DNA of 26,210 bases, taken from assembly GCA_000151295.1 (NCBI GenBank), contig GG745338.1:855657-881866 (forward strand), read 5' to 3'. The stretch is from Allomyces macrogynus ATCC 38327 (Eukaryota; Blastocladiomycota; Blastocladiomycetes; Blastocladiales; Blastocladiaceae). Position 1 is the first letter of the stretch. The number at the start of each line of letters is the position of its first letter. The translations under genes and the position numbers were made by a program. The notes beneath the pieces were generated by a model. The model made no database searches. It was not told the origin of the DNA and saw only the letters and a program-made list of their open reading frames with translations. Shown in pieces: positions 25,769 through 26,210 of this stretch.

Positions 25769-26210
25769 CTGCTGCAGCTCGACATCAAGACGGCCTTCCT
25801 GTATGGTTACATCAAGGAGCGCGTGCTCATGGAGCAGCCACCAGGCTTTGTCGACAAGAAGAACTCGGACAAGGTCTGCATGCTCGTCAAGGCGCTGTAC
25901 GGCACCAAGCAGGCCCCGCGCATGTGGTTCTGCCGTTTGGCCAATTACCTGATTTCGCTCGGATTCGTGGAGTCCAAGTACGACAAGTGCCTGTTCATGC
26001 ACAAGACGGGCAAGGGCGTGATCTTCATTGGAGTCTATGTCGACGACTTGCCGATTGTCGCGTCAACCAAGGAGCTGCGCAAGTGGATTGTCGACAAGTT
26101 GAAGTCCGAGTTCAAGGTGCACGACTTGGGCGATGCGGCATGGTTGCTTGGTGCAAGATTACATACAGCGACGACTGGTCGATTTACTTGACCAGAGCCA
26201 GACGTCAAGT
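25769..26210 (+). pseudogene. Ty1/copia reverse transcriptase fragment, second copy
   Basis: Forward RT_2 fragment: LQLDIKTAFLYGYIKERV, MEQPPGFVDKK, ALYGTKQAPRMWF and the catalytic YVDD (in FIGVYVDDLPIV), up to HDLGDAAWLLG. The first ~195 bp duplicate 25,161-25,353 of the first copy at an offset of 610 bp, and here without its single-base insertions. At about 26,147 the frame slips; the continuation (YSDDWSIYLTRARRQ) is in another frame to the window edge. It is cut at its 5' side by the inverted RNase H piece and continues off the window. Confidence 0.85.

Noticed and set aside
1..26210. General reassignment of TAG to a sense codon
   Set aside because: TAG ends the 298-aa host gene and two small viral ORFs in a normal way. 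Two interrupting TAGs in possibly decayed sequences are not enough.

Overview
The window joins two kinds of DNA. Positions 1 to about 13,810 are a compact, comparatively AT-rich block of closely spaced viral genes. It matches an integrated polinton-like virus (PLV) or Maverick-related element. Positions from about 13,900 to the end are GC-richer eukaryotic host DNA with short GT-AG introns, repeats and Ty1/copia retrotransposon debris. A RhoGEF, an E2 ubiquitin-conjugating enzyme fragment, introns of 73-86 nt and a fungal-looking duplicated-module protein suggest a fungus, possibly a zoosporic one with a GC-rich genome. That host assignment is inference.

Viral block. A primase-helicase (archaeo-eukaryotic primase domain plus UL9-like SF2 helicase, minus strand) runs off the left edge past an in-frame TAG. 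It is divergent from a plus-strand zinc-finger protein carrying a PPPPY motif. Next come a protein with the spacing and key residues of a tyrosine recombinase, then 27 nt later a retroviral/Polinton-type DDE integrase. A long repeat-containing fibre-like protein lies on the minus strand. After it come a small charged protein, a hexamer-repeat intergenic region, a two-gene cassette joined by a TGATG stop/start overlap, an A32-like packaging ATPase (frameshifted at an A8 run), a double jelly-roll major capsid protein, a small protein broken by a 100-N gap, a penton-like minor capsid protein and two micro-ORFs. Replication, integration, packaging, capsid and attachment functions are thus all represented. 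No protein-primed DNA polymerase or capsid protease is visible, but the left end is outside the window.

Right flank. Positions 13,807-15,320 are repeat-rich: a 144-bp direct repeat with a hairpin, a 13-bp tandem triplet, degenerate ~46-bp repeats and a 23-bp palindrome. The palindrome sits where a host E2 gene stops looking like an E2. Then follow a 298-aa host protein and a six-exon Dbl-family RhoGEF, both minus strand. An apparently gene-free stretch and a Cys/His-rich minus-strand ORF separate these from a decayed copia gag-pol. That is followed by a rearranged second copia copy containing an inverted RNase H fragment.

The most unusual points are the adjacent tyrosine recombinase and DDE integrase, the recurrent TGKTAA motif just upstream of viral start codons, the cluster of TGTACC hexamers, and the stop codon and frameshift that break otherwise well-preserved viral genes.
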